The notes beneath the pieces are model-generated. The model was not told the DNA's origin. It searched no databases and worked only from the letters and a program-made list of their open reading frames with translations. 37,981 nucleotides of DNA from a virus, in IMG/VR virus record IMGVR_UViG_3300030390_001110, positions 29,895-67,875 of that record. One strand, written 5' to 3'. A program made the translations under genes and the position numbers. Below, piece after piece: positions 7,396-16,062 of this stretch (its first letter is position 1; every line of letters begins with the position of its first letter).

Positions 7396-7689
7396 TTATT
7401 TTGCTATATGAATACCTGTTGTTTGTGAGATATATGTATTACTGGCGTCCTTCGCTGATTCAACTACACATATAATACTATTTATATTTAGACGCACTTT
7501 AGCTTCTGGGCTAACTGTAAACATAAATGGTGATAGGCCTACGCCTTTTTCTGCCGCCACTAAAATAAGTGGTTTCTTTAATACAATGTGTGTCGCTGTT
7601 TGTTCTTCAAATTTTGCAATCATTTCTTCGCCGCTGTTGAGCTTAATACTTACTATGTCTCCGACTTTGTAAGTTGTTTCAATCATCAT
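7396..7689 (-). CDS. Sm-like-fold conserved phage protein
   Basis: This 97-aa protein starts with a short beta-barrel pattern: YKVGDIVSIKLNSGEEMIAK followed by ATHIVLKKPLIL, as in Sm/LSm folds (bent strands with a conserved Gly-Glu turn). A C-terminal extension of alternating hydrophobics follows. Relatives are common, unannotated, in marine T4-like phages. The ATG overlaps the glutaredoxin stop (ATGATGA), implying coupling. Whether it binds RNA or is structural cannot be decided from sequence. Confidence 0.65.
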   Translation of the reverse strand: MMIETTYKVGDIVSIKLNSGEEMIAKFEEQTATHIVLKKPLILVAAEKGVGLSPFMFTVSPEAKVRLNINSIICVVESAKDASNTYISQTTGIHIAK

Positions 7690-7940
7690 AATGTGTATCC
7701 TGTTCCGTTAAAATTAGTTGTTTCAATGTATGTTGTCAATTGCTCATACCCACCAATATTATTACCATTAATAAAAATCTGTGGGAATGTTCTGGCTCTT
7801 GGAGCAACTTCCATTAAATCTTCTCTTGTAAAATCTTCATCAAGCATTTTTGCTTCAAACTCAATGTTCATTCTTTTTAGTAATGCCTTTGCTTTATCGC
7901 AATATGGACAATGTGGCTTACTGTATACTATTACTGTCAT
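7686..7940 (-). CDS. grx: glutaredoxin
   Basis: This 84-aa classical dithiol glutaredoxin has the CPYC active site at residues 11-14, the cis-Pro segment TFPQIFI at about 51-57, and the GGYEQL glutathione-binding turn at about 63-68. It overlaps the 3' end of nrdB by 4 nt (ATGA), so it is probably translationally coupled as the electron donor for the phage ribonucleotide reductase, as NrdC is in T4. The length is normal and no active-site residue is missing. Confidence 0.93.
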   Translation of the reverse strand: MTVIVYSKPHCPYCDKAKALLKRMNIEFEAKMLDEDFTREDLMEVAPRARTFPQIFINGNNIGGYEQLTTYIETTNFNGTGYTL

Positions 7941-9067
7941 AAACTAAATCCTTTAAATGTATCTTCCGATACGTCTTGTTTAACACCACCAACAACATAA
8001 GAACTTATTTCAGTCTCTTGTGGAGCAACTTGCACTTCTGCACCGCTGATCCATTTTTGTGTCCATGGTAGTGGATTTGCTTGTGATATACTGTATGGAC
8101 ATTTTAACCCTACGGCTGTCATACGCTTTGCAGCAATCCATTCAATATAATCGTTAAGCAATTGTGTGTTAAGTCCAATCATTGAGCCATCCTTAAACAA
8201 GTATTCAGCCCATGCTTTTTCTTGATCAACTGCATCAATAAACATTTTAATACATTCTTCTTCTGTTTCTTTTGCAATCTTAATATAGTCTGGGTCATCT
8301 TTTGGTAGAATCTTAAGAAGTGATTGCGTAGATGCTAAGTGTAAGTTTTCATCACGTGCAATTAGTTTAATAATCTTAGCATTACCTTCCATCTTTTTAA
8401 GTTCTGCAAATGCCCAACTACAAGCAAATGATACATAAAAACGAACACCTTCTAGGATGTTAACACTCATTAGTGTTTTGTATAACAACTTTTTAATTTC
8501 ATATTTACTTACATTTACTTTTTTACCATTTACTGTATGATTTCCTTCACCTAATAAATTATAATATGAGGTTAATTCTATAAGTTGATCATAACATTCT
8601 GAGATGTCGCCGGCACAATCCATTATTTCTGGAATGTCCATCATTCCATCAAACACAATACTTGGATTAGCATATACATTACGAATAATATGTGTATAAC
8701 TACGTGAGTGAATTGTTTCACTAAATGTCCAAGTTTGAATCCATGCTTCTAGTTCTGGCAAGCATACTAATGGACCAAATGCTTCTACTGGTGCTCTACC
8801 TTGAACACTGTCTAATAGTATCTGTCTTTTGAGATTACTTGTAAAGATATGACGCTCATGTTCTGTTATATTTTTAAAGTCATTTGCATCTTTAGTTACA
8901 TCAACTTCTTCAGGTCTCCAAAAGAAACCTAATTGTTTGTCTGTTAGCTTATCAAACTGTTTATATTTCATAGTGTCGTAACGTTGTATTGCTACTCCAC
9001 CTGCAGGATCCATAAAAGCTAAGGCTTTAGTATGGTTTGTTTTGTTTGCTGAATTAAATACTGACAT
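7937..9067 (-). CDS. nrdB: class Ia ribonucleotide reductase, beta subunit (R2)
   Basis: This 376-aa protein provides the di-iron tyrosyl radical for deoxynucleotide synthesis. All metal ligands of the family are visible: Asp86 (LLDSVQG), Glu117 and His120 (SETIHSRSY), Glu206 (ILEGVRF), and Glu240 and His243 (ARDENLHL). The radical tyrosine is Tyr124 in HSRSY, so this is a tyrosyl-radical enzyme and not one of the radical-lacking variants. The C-terminal tail (DVSEDTFKGFSL) is the docking peptide for NrdA. It starts 11 nt after nrdA and overlaps glutaredoxin by 4 nt. Confidence 0.96.
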   Translation of the reverse strand: MSVFNSANKTNHTKALAFMDPAGGVAIQRYDTMKYKQFDKLTDKQLGFFWRPEEVDVTKDANDFKNITEHERHIFTSNLKRQILLDSVQGRAPVEAFGPLVCLPELEAWIQTWTFSETIHSRSYTHIIRNVYANPSIVFDGMMDIPEIMDCAGDISECYDQLIELTSYYNLLGEGNHTVNGKKVNVSKYEIKKLLYKTLMSVNILEGVRFYVSFACSWAFAELKKMEGNAKIIKLIARDENLHLASTQSLLKILPKDDPDYIKIAKETEEECIKMFIDAVDQEKAWAEYLFKDGSMIGLNTQLLNDYIEWIAAKRMTAVGLKCPYSISQANPLPWTQKWISGAEVQVAPQETEISSYVVGGVKQDVSEDTFKGFSL

Positions 9068-9078
9068 TTATATTACCT

Positions 9079-11400
9079 TTATATTGTGCAACTATCACAG
9101 TCCTCGTCATCAAGTTCTGATGTTCCTTCGTATTCTGGTAAAGCGTTTGACCCATTAAGTTCATCTATATTGAGTTCGCCTTGTCCATCATATGTATTAA
9201 AATAATACAATTGTTTCCCACCATATTTATAAAACATCAACAAGTGTTGAATCATTACTGACATTGGTATTTTGTCATCTTCGTAAAACTGTGGATTGTA
9301 GCTTGTATTAACACTGATGCCTTGATCAATATATTTTTGTAATACTGCCATAATCTTTAAATATCCTTCTGGCGACTTTTGTTGCCATAGTAGATCATAT
9401 TTATTCTTTAACTTAGCAAAACCGGGAACTACTTGTTTTAAAACCCCATGTTTGCTTTGCTTAACACTTACTAAGCTACGTGGTGGTTCTATTCCGTTTG
9501 TGCTATTACTAATCTGTGCTGAAGTTTCAGCGGGCATTAATGCCATTAATGTGCTATTTCTTATGCCTGTTTTTTGTAATTGTTTACGTAAACTTTTCCA
9601 GTTTTGACGTTCCTTGTGTGGAACTAATTCATCTACTTCTGTTTTGTATGTCATGTTAGGTGTAATACCTAGTCCATACTTAGTTTCGTTGTTGCCAGGT
9701 ATTGCACCCTTTTCAACGGCCAGATCAGCACTTGCTTTAATTAAATAATAACTCCATGCTTCTGCCCATTCGTCTACTAATGCTAGACCATTCTCATCAA
9801 TATCTTGATAGTTTAAATCATTTTTTGCTAACCAAAATGCAAAGTTAATAATACCAACACCTAATGGACGTCTTTTCATTGTGCTACGCTCTGCGGCATT
9901 TACTGGATAATTTTGATATGTTAGTAGTTCATCTAATGCTCTTACTGAAAGTCTACAAACACGTTCAAAATCTTTAGGTGTTTTAATGTTGCCCCAATTA
10001 ATGGCAGCTAATGTGCATAAACTAATTTCACCTTCTTCGTCCTCAACTGAGGTAAGAGGTTTTGTGGGTAAATTAATTTCACAACATAAATTACTTTGCT
10101 TAACAGGTGCTACTTCTTCATCAAACGCACCATGTGTGTTTGCATGATCTACATTCATTAGATATACACGACCTGTGTTTTTACGTTCTTCAATAAATTG
10201 ACTGAACAACTCAATTGCTGGAACTGTTTTTTTACGCAATCTAGTATTACGTTCTGCTGTTTCGTATAGTTCTTTAAACTTATCTTGATTACTAAAAAAA
10301 GATTCATATAATCCAGGAACATCATGTGGAGAAAATAATGTAATGTTTCCACCTGACAATAAACGCTCATACATAAGTTTATTAAACTGAACGCCATAAT
10401 CCATGTGTCTAACTCTGTTATCTTCTGTGCCTTTATTGTTTTTTAGCACAAGTAAATCTTCTACTTCTAAATGCCATATTGGATAATATAATGTTGCTGC
10501 TCCACCACGCACTCCGCCTTGGCTACAAGACTTAACTGCACTTTGAAACATTTTATAAAAAGGAATAACACCTGTGTGACTTGCATCGCCATTACGAATA
10601 GGTGAATTTATTGCTCGGATACTACCGGCACCAATTCCAATGCCTGCTTTTTGACTTACATACTTTACAATACTACTAGAAGTAGCATTAATGCTATCAA
10701 GACTGTCGTCGGTTTCAATAAGAACGCAACTACTGAATTGACGTTGAGGTGTGCGGAGCCCGGCCATAATAGGAGTAGGTAAACTAATATCAAAATTACT
10801 AATAGCGTCATAAAAATCCTTTACATATTTCATTCTTGTTTTTTGTGGATAGTTAGCAAACAATGTTGCTGAAATCATCATGTATGCTATTTGTGGTGTT
10901 TCGTATATTTCACCTGTTACTCTATTTTGAACTAGATACTTTCCTCTAAATTGTTCCATGCCTGCAAATGCAATATTCTCATCACGTTCATGTCTAATAT
11001 AACTATCAAGCTGAAAAACTTCTTCGGGATTATAAACGGCAAAAAAACTTTTATCGTAATAACCTAATTCTACATTACGTTTAGCAATTTCATTAAGACT
11101 ACATGGTTCAAACTTTCCATATACTTCTTTACGTAAATGATAATTAATAAGTCTGCCTGCAACCCATTGGTAATTTGGTGTTTCTTCTTCAATGAGGTCT
11201 GCGGCTGCTTTAATTAATGTTTCTTGAATATTTGCACTTTCAATTCCATTATAAAATTGCAAATGACTTTTTAATTCTACTTCACTTGCACTTACTCCTG
11301 TGATTCCTTCACATGCGTAAAATACTACCTTGTGCATTTTTTCTAGATCAAGCTCTTCGCTAGTTTGATCACGTTTAATTACTGTAATATTATCTGTCAT
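9079..11400 (-). CDS. nrdA: class Ia ribonucleotide reductase, alpha subunit (R1)
   Basis: This 773-aa protein is the catalytic subunit that reduces ribonucleoside diphosphates. It has an N-terminal ATP-cone (about 5-90) that should give dATP feedback control. Catalytic residues fall at the same numbers as in the E. coli enzyme: Cys225 (FSSCVL), Asn437-Cys439-Glu441 (NLCCE) and Cys462 (LCTLAA). The radical-relay tyrosine pair is in LYYFNTYDG, and the C-terminal redox shuttle CDSC is at 768-771. It is a complete, apparently active enzyme. Expression is probably from the promoter at 11543-11571 inside the upstream gene; GGAAAGAAG precedes the ATG. Confidence 0.97.
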   Translation of the reverse strand: MTDNITVIKRDQTSEELDLEKMHKVVFYACEGITGVSASEVELKSHLQFYNGIESANIQETLIKAAADLIEEETPNYQWVAGRLINYHLRKEVYGKFEPCSLNEIAKRNVELGYYDKSFFAVYNPEEVFQLDSYIRHERDENIAFAGMEQFRGKYLVQNRVTGEIYETPQIAYMMISATLFANYPQKTRMKYVKDFYDAISNFDISLPTPIMAGLRTPQRQFSSCVLIETDDSLDSINATSSSIVKYVSQKAGIGIGAGSIRAINSPIRNGDASHTGVIPFYKMFQSAVKSCSQGGVRGGAATLYYPIWHLEVEDLLVLKNNKGTEDNRVRHMDYGVQFNKLMYERLLSGGNITLFSPHDVPGLYESFFSNQDKFKELYETAERNTRLRKKTVPAIELFSQFIEERKNTGRVYLMNVDHANTHGAFDEEVAPVKQSNLCCEINLPTKPLTSVEDEEGEISLCTLAAINWGNIKTPKDFERVCRLSVRALDELLTYQNYPVNAAERSTMKRRPLGVGIINFAFWLAKNDLNYQDIDENGLALVDEWAEAWSYYLIKASADLAVEKGAIPGNNETKYGLGITPNMTYKTEVDELVPHKERQNWKSLRKQLQKTGIRNSTLMALMPAETSAQISNSTNGIEPPRSLVSVKQSKHGVLKQVVPGFAKLKNKYDLLWQQKSPEGYLKIMAVLQKYIDQGISVNTSYNPQFYEDDKIPMSVMIQHLLMFYKYGGKQLYYFNTYDGQGELNIDELNGSNALPEYEGTSELDDEDCDSCTI

Positions 11401-11431
11401 CTTCTTTCCATTCTTTAGTTAGCGTATTAGT

Positions 11432-11439
11432 TATTTACA
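11432..11439 (-). promoter_or_regulatory. possible late octamer upstream of nrdA
   Basis: TGTAAATA on the minus strand lies 31 nt before the nrdA ATG. It deviates at two positions from TATAAATA. If real, it would allow continued nrdAB and tail-gene transcription late in infection. Confidence 0.35.
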
Positions 11440-11461
11440 TAAACACCAAAAGCATAAAGTG

Positions 11462-11896
11462 TTATGTTAACGTGCTAACCTGTGTTTTTTGTAAAATAGT
11501 TGTGTCTTTATCCAATTCTTCTAAACTATTTACTATACCATAATTATAGTTTAGAATGTGCTTGTTGTCAACAGAAACTATTAGGTTAATGTAACTTTTT
11601 TTAGTGTTTTGCACTAACCAAATTTCACATTGTGAATAACTTTCTAACTGTAATGTATACGCCATTCCTAACGCTACACTATTTTCATCGTATTCGCCAT
11701 TCCATATAAAATCCCAAGGACCTAACCAAGTAGAGGAATCATATATGTCTGTATGCATACTAGACATAGGTGCCATTCTCCAAAAGTCTACAACTTCTTG
11801 TAGCTGTTGTGAATATTCCATACTCGCTAAAGTTTTTCGGAATTGCCTCCACAAACTAAGACGTTGCTTTGGCGAACACTGCCAAAATTCGTTCAT
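11462..11896 (-). CDS. conserved hypothetical protein, 144 aa
   Basis: This soluble protein is rich in Trp in its first half (MNEFWQCSPKQRLSLWRQF, LGPWDFIWNGEY). Relatives occur in cyanophages without an assigned role. No signal peptide or membrane segment is present. It is separated from the tail-fibre-like gene upstream by 9 nt. Its coding region contains a consensus sigma70 promoter (11543-11571) directed at nrdA, which constrains residues VDNKHILNYNY. Confidence 0.7.
   Translation of the reverse strand: MNEFWQCSPKQRLSLWRQFRKTLASMEYSQQLQEVVDFWRMAPMSSMHTDIYDSSTWLGPWDFIWNGEYDENSVALGMAYTLQLESYSQCEIWLVQNTKKSYINLIVSVDNKHILNYNYGIVNSLEELDKDTTILQKTQVSTLT
11543..11571 (-). promoter_or_regulatory. 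consensus sigma70 promoter inside a gene, driving nrdA-nrdB-grx
   Basis: TTGACA (11571-11566), a 17-bp spacer and TATAAT (11548-11543) are a full match to both consensus hexamers. It lies within the coding sequence of the 144-aa protein, about 135 nt before the nrdA start. No other good early promoter for nrdA is visible. Confidence 0.75.
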
Positions 11897-11905
11897 ATTA
11901 TTATC

Positions 11906-12676
11906 TTACGTTGTAACGAACTTTGATGCAGTCTGTGTATAATTAAATTGTAACTCAGTAGTTAATGCTGTCTTAAATTTTAATGTAAATGTTCCTGATC
12001 CATTATTTGTTACAGAAAATTCTATATCAACTAATTGGCTATCTCCAATAAATTTATCTTCTATATTTGAAGCAGAATTTCCATTAACTAGAATACTTAA
12101 TGTTCCTTTACGCATATGTGTTGCATTAAACAATGCATAATCAATACTAATATCATTTACAACAGCACTAGAAAAATTAATACCTGTTGTTTCAACTTGG
12201 CCGCCAGTGTTAGTAAATTTAATAGTATTTCTTTTAACTCTGTCGTCAGTTGGTGTGCTTGTTATTTCTTTATTATAATGCAATACAAATGTGTCTGCAC
12301 CTGCAACTGCTCCACCTAACCCATGAGCAAATGTATAAATTGGTGGATTGCTACCTTCTCCATCAGCATCACTTACTGTTACGTTATTTGATGCAATTGT
12401 AGTTGTTGAGGAATCTGCGGCTTTGGTTACAACAATTGAATAGTCTGCTAAATTACTTAGATATAACGGAGTAGAGATTCCACCAATTGGAACTGCAAAT
12501 GATACACTTGCATTAGTAGTGGTTGAACTTTCTACAACACCTGTTACTGGTGCTTGTCCTAGAAAAAGTCTTTGTTCATCTTCCGCAAGCATAAATTCGC
12601 CTGCTCCTAAAGTAGGAACTGCGGAGGCGTTATCTTTTCTAATAATAATCTGCGATACTTTTGTTGTTATTGCCAT
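11906..12676 (-). CDS. tail-fibre-like structural protein
   Basis: This 256-aa protein begins with a virion-attachment type segment (VPTLGAGEFMLAEDEQRLFL, about 20-40) typical of phage fibre and receptor-binding proteins, where a short beta-hairpin precedes the shaft. The rest is Ser/Thr/Asn-rich beta-sheet sequence with Gly turns and few charged residues. A late octamer (12702-12709) and GAGG about 9 nt before the ATG support late expression. Whether it binds the receptor or is a whisker or collar element cannot be said. Confidence 0.72.
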   Translation of the reverse strand: MAITTKVSQIIIRKDNASAVPTLGAGEFMLAEDEQRLFLGQAPVTGVVESSTTTNASVSFAVPIGGISTPLYLSNLADYSIVVTKAADSSTTTIASNNVTVSDADGEGSNPPIYTFAHGLGGAVAGADTFVLHYNKEITSTPTDDRVKRNTIKFTNTGGQVETTGINFSSAVVNDISIDYALFNATHMRKGTLSILVNGNSASNIEDKFIGDSQLVDIEFSVTNNGSGTFTLKFKTALTTELQFNYTQTASKFVTT

Positions 12677-12701
12677 AATTGATCCTCGTTTCTATATACT
12701 G

Positions 12702-12709
12702 TATTTATG
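12702..12709 (-). promoter_or_regulatory. T4-type late promoter octamer
   Basis: CATAAATA lies 25 nt before the ATG of the fibre-like gene and overlaps the last codons and stop of the exonuclease gene. Confidence 0.6.
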
Positions 12710-13400
12710 AAGACATGCCATAAAACTTCTCTAATCTCTTGGCCCATTGTGTAGCCCAATAAGGAAATTCTGTTTCATCTGATTCAAACAGTTGCCATTC
12801 GCAATCACCACTACACATAAAGATGGCAATGTTCTCAATCTTTGTTTCAAACATTTCATTATGTGCTAATGCATATGCGGCTCCTTGTAAAAAGTAGTCG
12901 TCAATCCATTCACGTTTCTTAGGTTTATTAGTTTGTTTAAAGTCCATAATAGTTGGTTTGCCTTTATACATACCAACTAAGTCTGTTGTGCCGGCATATA
13001 AATTTGCCGCACATAACATAACTTCTGTGCCCCATATTTGTTGAATATCTTTATCAATATTATCTACAACAACTTGTGCCATTGCTTTAGCCTGTCTATG
13101 CACAATGTTGTTTCCTGGGTTATATGTTTCATATTCGCCTAATGCCCAATGTTCTAGGATATTATGCATTACTGTGCCTCTATTGGCAGCAGTTGTTGTT
13201 ATACGTTGTGCTTCTTCTTTACCTACACGTTTACGCCAGTTAGCTAATGCTTGGCGTTTTTCTGCTGGTTGTGTAGCACCTAAAATTGTTGTGACACTTG
13301 GAACTGGATCACCGTATGGATTCTCATACATGCGTTTGCCGTCAGCTTGTGTTTGACGGGTAAGTTCTTTATAGTCGTAGAGTTTAATTAATTCAGCCAT
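12705..13400 (-). CDS. PD-(D/E)XK exonuclease (MGME1/RecB-like)
   Basis: This 231-aa nuclease of the PD-(D/E)XK superfamily shows the active-site pattern of the MGME1/RecB-type group: His79 (RGTVMHN), Glu126 (WGTEVML), Asp140 (GTTDLVG), and Asp153 with Lys155 (IMDFKQT). Such enzymes digest single-stranded DNA ends; here it may serve recombination, DNA processing or host-DNA breakdown. Expression is from a sigma70-like promoter placed exactly 6 nt before the ATG with no ribosome-binding site, predicting a leaderless message. It ends inside the late promoter of the next gene. Confidence 0.85.
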   Translation of the reverse strand: MAELIKLYDYKELTRQTQADGKRMYENPYGDPVPSVTTILGATQPAEKRQALANWRKRVGKEEAQRITTTAANRGTVMHNILEHWALGEYETYNPGNNIVHRQAKAMAQVVVDNIDKDIQQIWGTEVMLCAANLYAGTTDLVGMYKGKPTIMDFKQTNKPKKREWIDDYFLQGAAYALAHNEMFETKIENIAIFMCSGDCEWQLFESDETEFPYWATQWAKRLEKFYGMSS

Positions 13401-13406
13401 GCTTAT

Positions 13407-13435
13407 ATATTACACTAAAAACTTTATGTTGTCAA
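13407..13435 (-). promoter_or_regulatory. sigma70-like promoter with leaderless geometry (exonuclease)
   Basis: TTGACA (13435-13430), a 17-bp spacer and TAATAT (13412-13407) are followed by six bases and the ATG at 13400. The standard start position would be the A of the ATG. Confidence 0.7.
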
Positions 13436-14076
13436 TCTTTTTTAAGTAACCAACTGTCAGGAAGTTCACTCCAATGCAAAACTTTTTCAAAGTCATATCC
13501 ATGAAGCTGGTAGTTATTGATTATCCAATCCCATTGTTTTATATCAATTTCTAAACAAGTTGATTGTATGCGGTGTTGTATACAATCAACAACTTCTTGT
13601 TGATCTAAAAATACCATACAATGCCTATATAATTCTGCTATAATATAAAATGCTGTATGCTTATTACCTTGTATTGCATCATCCCAATCAATTAATACTG
13701 GCCTGTCTTTATATAGCATAACATTATTTTCTTTTAAATCAACATTACATAATGGAAATATTTTTAAATTTGTATCTATCCAAATATCTAACATTTCTAA
13801 AAAATCTTCTTTAATAGTATGATCGTAATTTGCATTATCCAATTTGTGGATATTCATGTGGATAAAATTATCAACAGTTTCGATACCATAAAAATATTTA
13901 AAACCTAATGTTTCATTAATTACATTAGAATTTTTGTTTAGCTGTTCTGCTGTGAATAAGGCAGAAGTTCCATTTGGAATAATTTTAAGTATATGTGTAT
14001 CACAATCATATACCCATCTTGGCAATGTAGAGTTGTTGGATTTAATAGATTTACTTTGATGTAATATTAACTTCAT
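13432..14076 (-). CDS. protein-kinase-fold protein (aminoglycoside phosphotransferase-like), degenerate
   Basis: This 214-aa protein has a C-lobe resembling APH/choline-kinase phosphotransferases: CNVDLKENNVML at 110-121, with Asp113 and Asn118 at the catalytic-loop spacing, then VLIDWDDA with Asp130 in the metal-binding position. The usual His before the catalytic Asp is Val, and the N-lobe is short with no obvious Gly loop. It may phosphorylate a small molecule or sugar, or be a pseudokinase. The ATG overlaps the SGNH gene stop by one base (TAATG), so the two products are coupled and may act on the same glycan. Confidence 0.6.
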   Translation of the reverse strand: MKLILHQSKSIKSNNSTLPRWVYDCDTHILKIIPNGTSALFTAEQLNKNSNVINETLGFKYFYGIETVDNFIHMNIHKLDNANYDHTIKEDFLEMLDIWIDTNLKIFPLCNVDLKENNVMLYKDRPVLIDWDDAIQGNKHTAFYIIAELYRHCMVFLDQQEVVDCIQHRIQSTCLEIDIKQWDWIINNYQLHGYDFEKVLHWSELPDSWLLKKD

Positions 14077-14957
14077 TACTCTAACACATCTAGAACTTTT
14101 TTATTAGTTAAAATATATTCGTTGAGTAATTCTGTATTTCCTTTTGGAGTGAAATGATTATCTATTATTGATGTTTGTATGCCAACCTCTTTCCATAGCT
14201 TATCACCCTTGTGTATATTAAGGTTATATTTTTTATAAAACCAATCTTCTACTGGCAAATCCCATGTAGTTGATGTATAAACTGAATAATGCTGTATTTT
14301 TTCATCATCTTCATATGGATCAGGACCTAATTTATAGTTGTGCTTATCAGCATATTCTTTTGGTACTTGATGACTAGATGCACACCAATCTAATAAAAAT
14401 AAATTATCAAAATTATATAAATTCTCTACATTTGAATACCATTGAAGTTCCCATTTCAATCGTGTTTGTGATCCTGAATTTAATCTCCAATATGGCTGAT
14501 GCGTATTAAGTTTATCGCATAGAATTCTTGCATCTGTGTCATTATAATACGTTAGTTGAGGATACGGTGGCGCAGCTCTATTATATCTTATATCATCTTT
14601 AATTGTCCCCCAATAATACTCATACCTGGGTAACATTTCTGCCCAATTATCTTCTTCAAATTTATCGTTAGAAATATATTCAAATTCACCACACGGGTTA
14701 CCGTCGGCTTGTGTTAACATTGCCCAACGACCTAGATATGTTCTATTCATGAATACAATATCTGCACCCCATTTTTTAGCATCTAATAGATGCCATTGGA
14801 ATTGTTCTATGCCTTGTCCACCTATAGCATAGCTTCTATATTGATGTTGTGGATATTTTTGATATAACTGATAAGTCCAGTTATTTTTCTGTTGCGATGG
14901 TTGGTCATGTGTTGCTAAATGGCTGCAGCCAATAAATGCGATCTTTTTTTCTTGCAT
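14076..14957 (-). CDS. SGNH-hydrolase-like protein
   Basis: This 293-aa protein opens with IAFIGCSHLA, where GCS replaces the usual GDS and Ser is the potential nucleophile. It has a Gly block (YAIGGQGIEQ, about 43-52), an Asn block (FMNRTYLG) and a C-terminal DNHFTPKGN in which Asp and His fit the D-x-H-x4-G pattern of SGNH esterases related to AlgX/AlgJ-type acetyl transfer or hydrolysis. It is paralogous to the protein at 31893-32606. The stop overlaps the kinase-like gene and the start overlaps the nitroreductase stop. Inferred role: acyl ester chemistry on surface glycans. Substrate unknown. Confidence 0.72.
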   Translation of the reverse strand: MQEKKIAFIGCSHLATHDQPSQQKNNWTYQLYQKYPQHQYRSYAIGGQGIEQFQWHLLDAKKWGADIVFMNRTYLGRWAMLTQADGNPCGEFEYISNDKFEEDNWAEMLPRYEYYWGTIKDDIRYNRAAPPYPQLTYYNDTDARILCDKLNTHQPYWRLNSGSQTRLKWELQWYSNVENLYNFDNLFLLDWCASSHQVPKEYADKHNYKLGPDPYEDDEKIQHYSVYTSTTWDLPVEDWFYKKYNLNIHKGDKLWKEVGIQTSIIDNHFTPKGNTELLNEYILTNKKVLDVLE

Positions 14958-15721
14958 TAATAAATTCTTCGTGTTCTTGGATTATCTCTTAGTTCATCAT
15001 CAGGTGGATTGTATCGACTCTCTGACAAAGGATGTTCTCTCATTTGCCATTGTGGATTATGTGCATATTCAGGTTCTTGTTCAGTTCCAGTGTTAATATC
15101 GTTATCTTTTTCAGACCATGGTATGACTGGATATCCTACACCTACCATAAGAATAACTTCATGTATATCTCTATTTTTGTGTATAACAAATCGTCTGAAT
15201 GTTTGTGTAACTTTATCAGCATCATAACATACACAATTGCCTGTTTGTAGTCCTAGCCTATTAGCCTCAAATACCAACATACCCATTGAACTACCTATGG
15301 CTAAATTTTGATTTTGTTGTTCTTCTGCTCGTTGCATTTCTTTAGATGGCTCATACCACTCATCTACTGGATAGCTTGGAGTGGGTGTTTCTGGCACTGT
15401 AAAAACAAACAATACTGGTGCTATTACTTGTGCATTGCCAATAAAAGTTGTTTCAGTTCCGTCTCTATTTCTTCTGTTGGTTTTTAATAATTGAGTGTCT
15501 TCGTCTGGTCGAGCTGTGTCTTTCCACAGTTCTAAACATTTTTCTTTATTTGTTATAGCATAGATATCGAGCCATCGTCTACCTTGCTTATATGGACCGC
15601 CTGTGGCGACTTTTAGAAGATGCTCAATGAGTTCTTCAGAAACTTCTTTATCAGCATAGTTTCTTGCACAAATCTTTGATCTGTTTACTGCGTCTATACT
15701 ATTTTGAAGGTCGCTAGACAT
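14957..15721 (-). CDS. nitroreductase-family flavoprotein
   Basis: This 254-aa protein fits the FMN-dependent nitroreductase fold. An N-terminal helix with RSKICARNYADKEVSEE (about 14-30) corresponds to the phosphate-binding R-S-R-F region, GSSMGMLVFEANRLGLQTG at about 143-161 is the conserved central helix, and a terminal MVGVGYP motif is at about 192-198. A charged, proline-rich C-terminal tail (about 225-254) exceeds the core fold. Nitroreductase-like genes occur in marine T4-like phages but their substrates are unknown. It is translationally coupled to the SGNH-like gene downstream. Confidence 0.78.
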   Translation of the reverse strand: MSSDLQNSIDAVNRSKICARNYADKEVSEELIEHLLKVATGGPYKQGRRWLDIYAITNKEKCLELWKDTARPDEDTQLLKTNRRNRDGTETTFIGNAQVIAPVLFVFTVPETPTPSYPVDEWYEPSKEMQRAEEQQNQNLAIGSSMGMLVFEANRLGLQTGNCVCYDADKVTQTFRRFVIHKNRDIHEVILMVGVGYPVIPWSEKDNDINTGTEQEPEYAHNPQWQMREHPLSESRYNPPDDELRDNPRTRRIY

Positions 15722-15743
15722 TAGTTGCCGCCCCAGGTGTTAC

Positions 15744-16046
15744 TTAAACGTCTTCTCTAGAATGCTCTGAACGTGATCCACCACTTTTTTCAACTTCGCC
15801 AATACCTGCCATTGCTGCTAAGTATTCGTCACATGTTGCAGAATCTAAAAATGTAATACTTTGGACATAGCTTCCATCTTCTTCTTTTTCTTCTGATTGG
15901 GCTTGACCTGTTACTTTTCCTTCTGAAACAAATTGATCGTGAATTGCAATTGCTTCTGGTGTTAGGTTTTGATCTTCGTCTGCAACACCAGATTCATCTC
16001 TTACTAGTGCGTTTGGTGATACTTTAAATGTATATTTGTGTGCCAT
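15744..16046 (-). CDS. small acidic hypothetical protein, 100 aa
   Basis: This acidic soluble protein has alternating charge and a predicted mixed fold (HKYTFKVSPNALVRDES, ITFLDSATCDEYLAAM). No motif is recognised. It lies 16 nt after the structural gene upstream and 22 nt before the nitroreductase, with GGAG about 7 nt before its ATG. Co-transcription with the late structural block is likely. Confidence 0.6.
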   Translation of the reverse strand: MAHKYTFKVSPNALVRDESGVADEDQNLTPEAIAIHDQFVSEGKVTGQAQSEEKEEDGSYVQSITFLDSATCDEYLAAMAGIGEVEKSGGSRSEHSREDV

Positions 16047-16062
16047 TGTTATGCTCCTTTAA

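Noticed and set aside
7710-7738. Possible sigma70 promoter inside glutaredoxin
   Set aside because: A TTGACA is followed at 17 bp by TAATTT, a poor -10, and the gene downstream is already coupled by overlap. Coding constraint explains it.
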